A DNA stretch of 64,000 nt, taken from Roseibium porphyridii. Its GTDB lineage: Bacteria; Pseudomonadota; Alphaproteobacteria; Rhizobiales; Stappiaceae. Shown piece by piece: positions 62,390 through 64,000 of this stretch. Position numbers and translations under genes: made by a program. Each line of letters begins with the position of its first letter. Position 1 is the stretch's first letter. Under the pieces are notes generated by a model. The model worked only from the letters and a program-made list of their open reading frames with translations, made no database searches and was not told where the DNA came from. Location of the stretch: positions 724,001 through 788,000 of the forward strand of contig NZ_CP120863.1 in the NCBI RefSeq assembly GCF_026191725.2. Direction: 5' to 3'.

Positions 62390-62967
62390 CAGCAGCCTCC
62401 CACAGCGATAGAATGAAAACTGTCGCGAGGCTGTCAAGGCAAGGAAATTCTTGTAGAAGGCCGCGCCGCTTGCACTGAGCTTGCCGGCGAGGACGGAGCG
62501 GCCGGTGTGGAATGCGTTGATCGGACGACGATCCCGGACGGCTATTGCGCCGGCCATCGCCACATTGATGCCGAACTTGATCGGGATCTTAACTGGGAAA
62601 TCGCGGGCGATCGAAAAACGGCTCCCGGCTGATATTGTTGTTAGCTGGACACTGTCCGCACCCGTTCCGCAGGTGCCTTTTTGGCGCAATGGATTGTAAA
62701 AAATGCGATTTTCGCTCCAAGTACCAATACCTGTCCGGTCACTCAAACGCGCTTTGATTGCGCTCAGCAGCAAAGCAATCCCGGTGGGACGCCCGTCGCT
62801 GTGCTCAGGTCAATTCACAAAAGAATAACAAGGAACGCCGGCACCTGACGGTGCTGAACTTGCATTTATCGCTCCACTCTATTCTTACGTGCAAAAACAC
62901 AACTTTTGATAGAATTTGTGATCTGTGAGCAACTATTTAGACTTAAGCCAATGGAAGATTTTCACTC
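62390..62967. other. Divergent intergenic region between the caspase-like and transporter genes
   Basis: 578 bp. The minus strand keeps an open frame upstream of the caspase-like gene, but its translation is not protein-like and precedes a clear signal peptide. Positions 62810-62960 are AT-rich and should carry the promoter of the transporter gene. No RNA gene or repeat was recognised. Confidence 0.5.
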
Positions 62968-64000
62968 ATGAATGAAGGCGAACTCGATCCACAAGCGCTT
63001 GATCACCTTATCGAAATCGCTAAGCATCATGAGTTGGCGGCAGATCGCGCCAAGATTGAATTTGAATACTCCATAGGTGAAGAACCTCTTACCGAGATGC
63101 GCCTTCTGCGAATTGCGCAGGATCTGGGTTTGCAGGTCTCTTCGAAGCGATTGTCTTGGAGCCAATTTGGGAAGCTGGGTCAGGCTTATCCGGTCATTTT
63201 AGTTCTCAAATCAGGCGAGACCCTCCTAATTTCCGGTTACTCGGAAGATCCTGAAACTGGCAGAGACTATGTTTTTTCAGCGCAAAGATGCCTGGAGACA
63301 AAGCAATTCGAGCATGAACCGATTGCAGCAACAGACTTAAGCCGTGGCTGGAAAGGCACGATATATCTCTTCAGAAGAACCACGGATGAGGCCGTTGCCA
63401 GCGAGTTCGGCCTGGGCTGGTTCTTCAAAGAGGCTCTTAAACAGAAAGTGCTGTTCACGGAGATCATTCTCATTGCTCTGATGATCCACGCTACTGCGTT
63501 GGCCGTCCCGCTCTTTTTCCAGATCACGGTCGACAAGGTGCTTGTCCATCAGAGCTTTCAGACGTTGAATGTGCTCGCGGTCGCTGTCGTGATTGTTCTG
63601 CTGTTCCAAGGCGTTTTCAACTTTCTGCGCAACTACCTTCTCGCATTCGCAACGTCGAAAATCGATATGAGAACGGCCACCCGGACGTTCGGTCATCTGG
63701 TCCGGTTGCCCCTTTCGTTCTTTCAGCGTTCGACTGCCGGCGTTTTGACAAAGCATATGCAACAAACGGATGAAATCCGGGATTTTCTGACCGGAAACGT
63801 TCTGACCACAGCCCTCGATGCGACCGCGCTGTTTGTGTTTATTCCGCTTCTTTTTCTCTATAGTTGGGAACTTGGACTGATCGTGGTGGGCTTCTCCCTT
63901 CTGATCGCCATGGTCATCGCAGGAATGATCCGTCCGTTTTATTCCGCTCTCATGCGCCTCTACTCGGCGGAAGGAGAGCGGCAGTCCCTGCTTGTGGAGA
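62968..64000 (+). CDS. Type I secretion ABC transporter (HlyB-like), partial
   Basis: The first 344 codons of a gene that continues past the window. Residues 1-140 form a C39-like domain ('EPLTEMRLLRIAQDLGLQVSSKRLSWSQFGKLGQAYPVILVLKSGETLLISGY') in which the peptidase Cys is missing, as in the non-cleaving CLD of RTX transporters. From about 160 the ABC transmembrane domain starts ('QKVLFTEIILIALMIHATALAVPLFFQITVDKVLVHQSFQTLNVLAVA'). The ATPase domain lies outside the window. It would export a protein with a C-terminal signal together with a membrane-fusion protein and TolC. Confidence 0.85.
   Translation, partial: MNEGELDPQALDHLIEIAKHHELAADRAKIEFEYSIGEEPLTEMRLLRIAQDLGLQVSSKRLSWSQFGKLGQAYPVILVLKSGETLLISGYSEDPETGRDYVFSAQRCLETKQFEHEPIAATDLSRGWKGTIYLFRRTTDEAVASEFGLGWFFKEALKQKVLFTEIILIALMIHATALAVPLFFQITVDKVLVHQSFQTLNVLAVAVVIVLLFQGVFNFLRNYLLAFATSKIDMRTATRTFGHLVRLPLSFFQRSTAGVLTKHMQQTDEIRDFLTGNVLTTALDATALFVFIPLLFLYSWELGLIVVGFSLLIAMVIAGMIRPFYSALMRLYSAEGERQSLLVE

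Noticed and set aside
62390..62773. Extension of the caspase-like frame 128 codons upstream
   Set aside because: A strong GGAGG site and a clear signal peptide start at 62389; the upstream residues are not protein-like.

Overview
The window reads as a chromosomal segment of a free-living, probably marine, alphaproteobacterium. The gene families and styles (IalB-like protein, MipA/OmpV, ThuA plus Gfo/Idh/MocA pair, paired patatin and 3-hydroxybutyrate dehydrogenase, DUF429, LON-domain protein next to a CnoX-type thioredoxin and Trm112) fit Hyphomicrobiales. A Stappiaceae-like host (Roseibium/Labrenzia type) is my best inference, but no rRNA is present to prove it. Most of the segment is core genome at moderately high GC. 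There is no phage, insertion sequence or CRISPR array.

Layout. 1-2.6 kb: a polysaccharide flippase and a GNAT/FemAB-like acyltransferase on the minus strand. 2.6-3.1 kb: a regulatory region with a possible orphan small-RNA unit and two operator-like palindromes ahead of a short-chain dehydrogenase (3.1-3.9 kb). 3.9-9.4 kb: YchJ protein, endonuclease/exonuclease/phosphatase protein, secreted cytochrome c, gamma-glutamyltransferase, small membrane proteins and a TetR regulator. 9.5-11.5 kb: ThuA-type protein plus Gfo/Idh/MocA dehydrogenase behind two adjoining LacI-type palindromes. 12-15.3 kb: tRNA-Gly(GCC), a YbaK/ProX-type prolyl-tRNA editing protein, thioredoxin-TPR, LON-domain protein, Trm112, YggT. 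15.5-21.3 kb: MipA, an AcoR-like activator with a degenerate AAA+ domain, an NTF2-flavin monooxygenase fusion, and a secreted pentapeptide-repeat protein. 21.7-25.5 kb: patatin phospholipase, BdhA and two paralogous multi-pass membrane proteins. 25.6-28.6 kb: IspG, PdxY, DUF429. 28.6-32.9 kb: DUF4336/TetR pair, QueF, secreted and membrane hypotheticals, a VOC protein. 33.1-34.6 kb: an AT-richer patch with a secreted orphan and a membrane-protein gene broken by an in-frame stop. 34.7-42.6 kb: divergent acnA and acnB, then typA. 42.7-47.8 kb: MarR/MFS pair, folP-folK, a ferredoxin-type protein and argG. 48-51.8 kb: a DUF3302-HlyD-outer membrane factor operon and a TetR regulator. 51.9-55.3 kb: a Tat-exported molybdenum hydroxylase (IorAB type) and a cytochrome P460-like protein. 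55.5-59.1 kb: RlmN, IalB family, an ECF sigma factor overlapping a VanX-type dipeptidase. 59.4-64 kb: a secreted orphan, a secreted caspase-like protein, and the start of a type I secretion ABC transporter that runs off the window.

The more unusual parts are the AcoR-like regulator that has lost the sigma-54 contact loop and sits beside a monooxygenase with three TGTTGCGC boxes between them; the exported caspase-fold protein facing a 518-residue secreted orphan; the ECF sigma factor with no visible anti-sigma partner; the membrane-fusion/outer-membrane-factor operon without a recognisable pump; and the stop-interrupted membrane gene. Functions are assigned from motifs and family knowledge; no database search was run.
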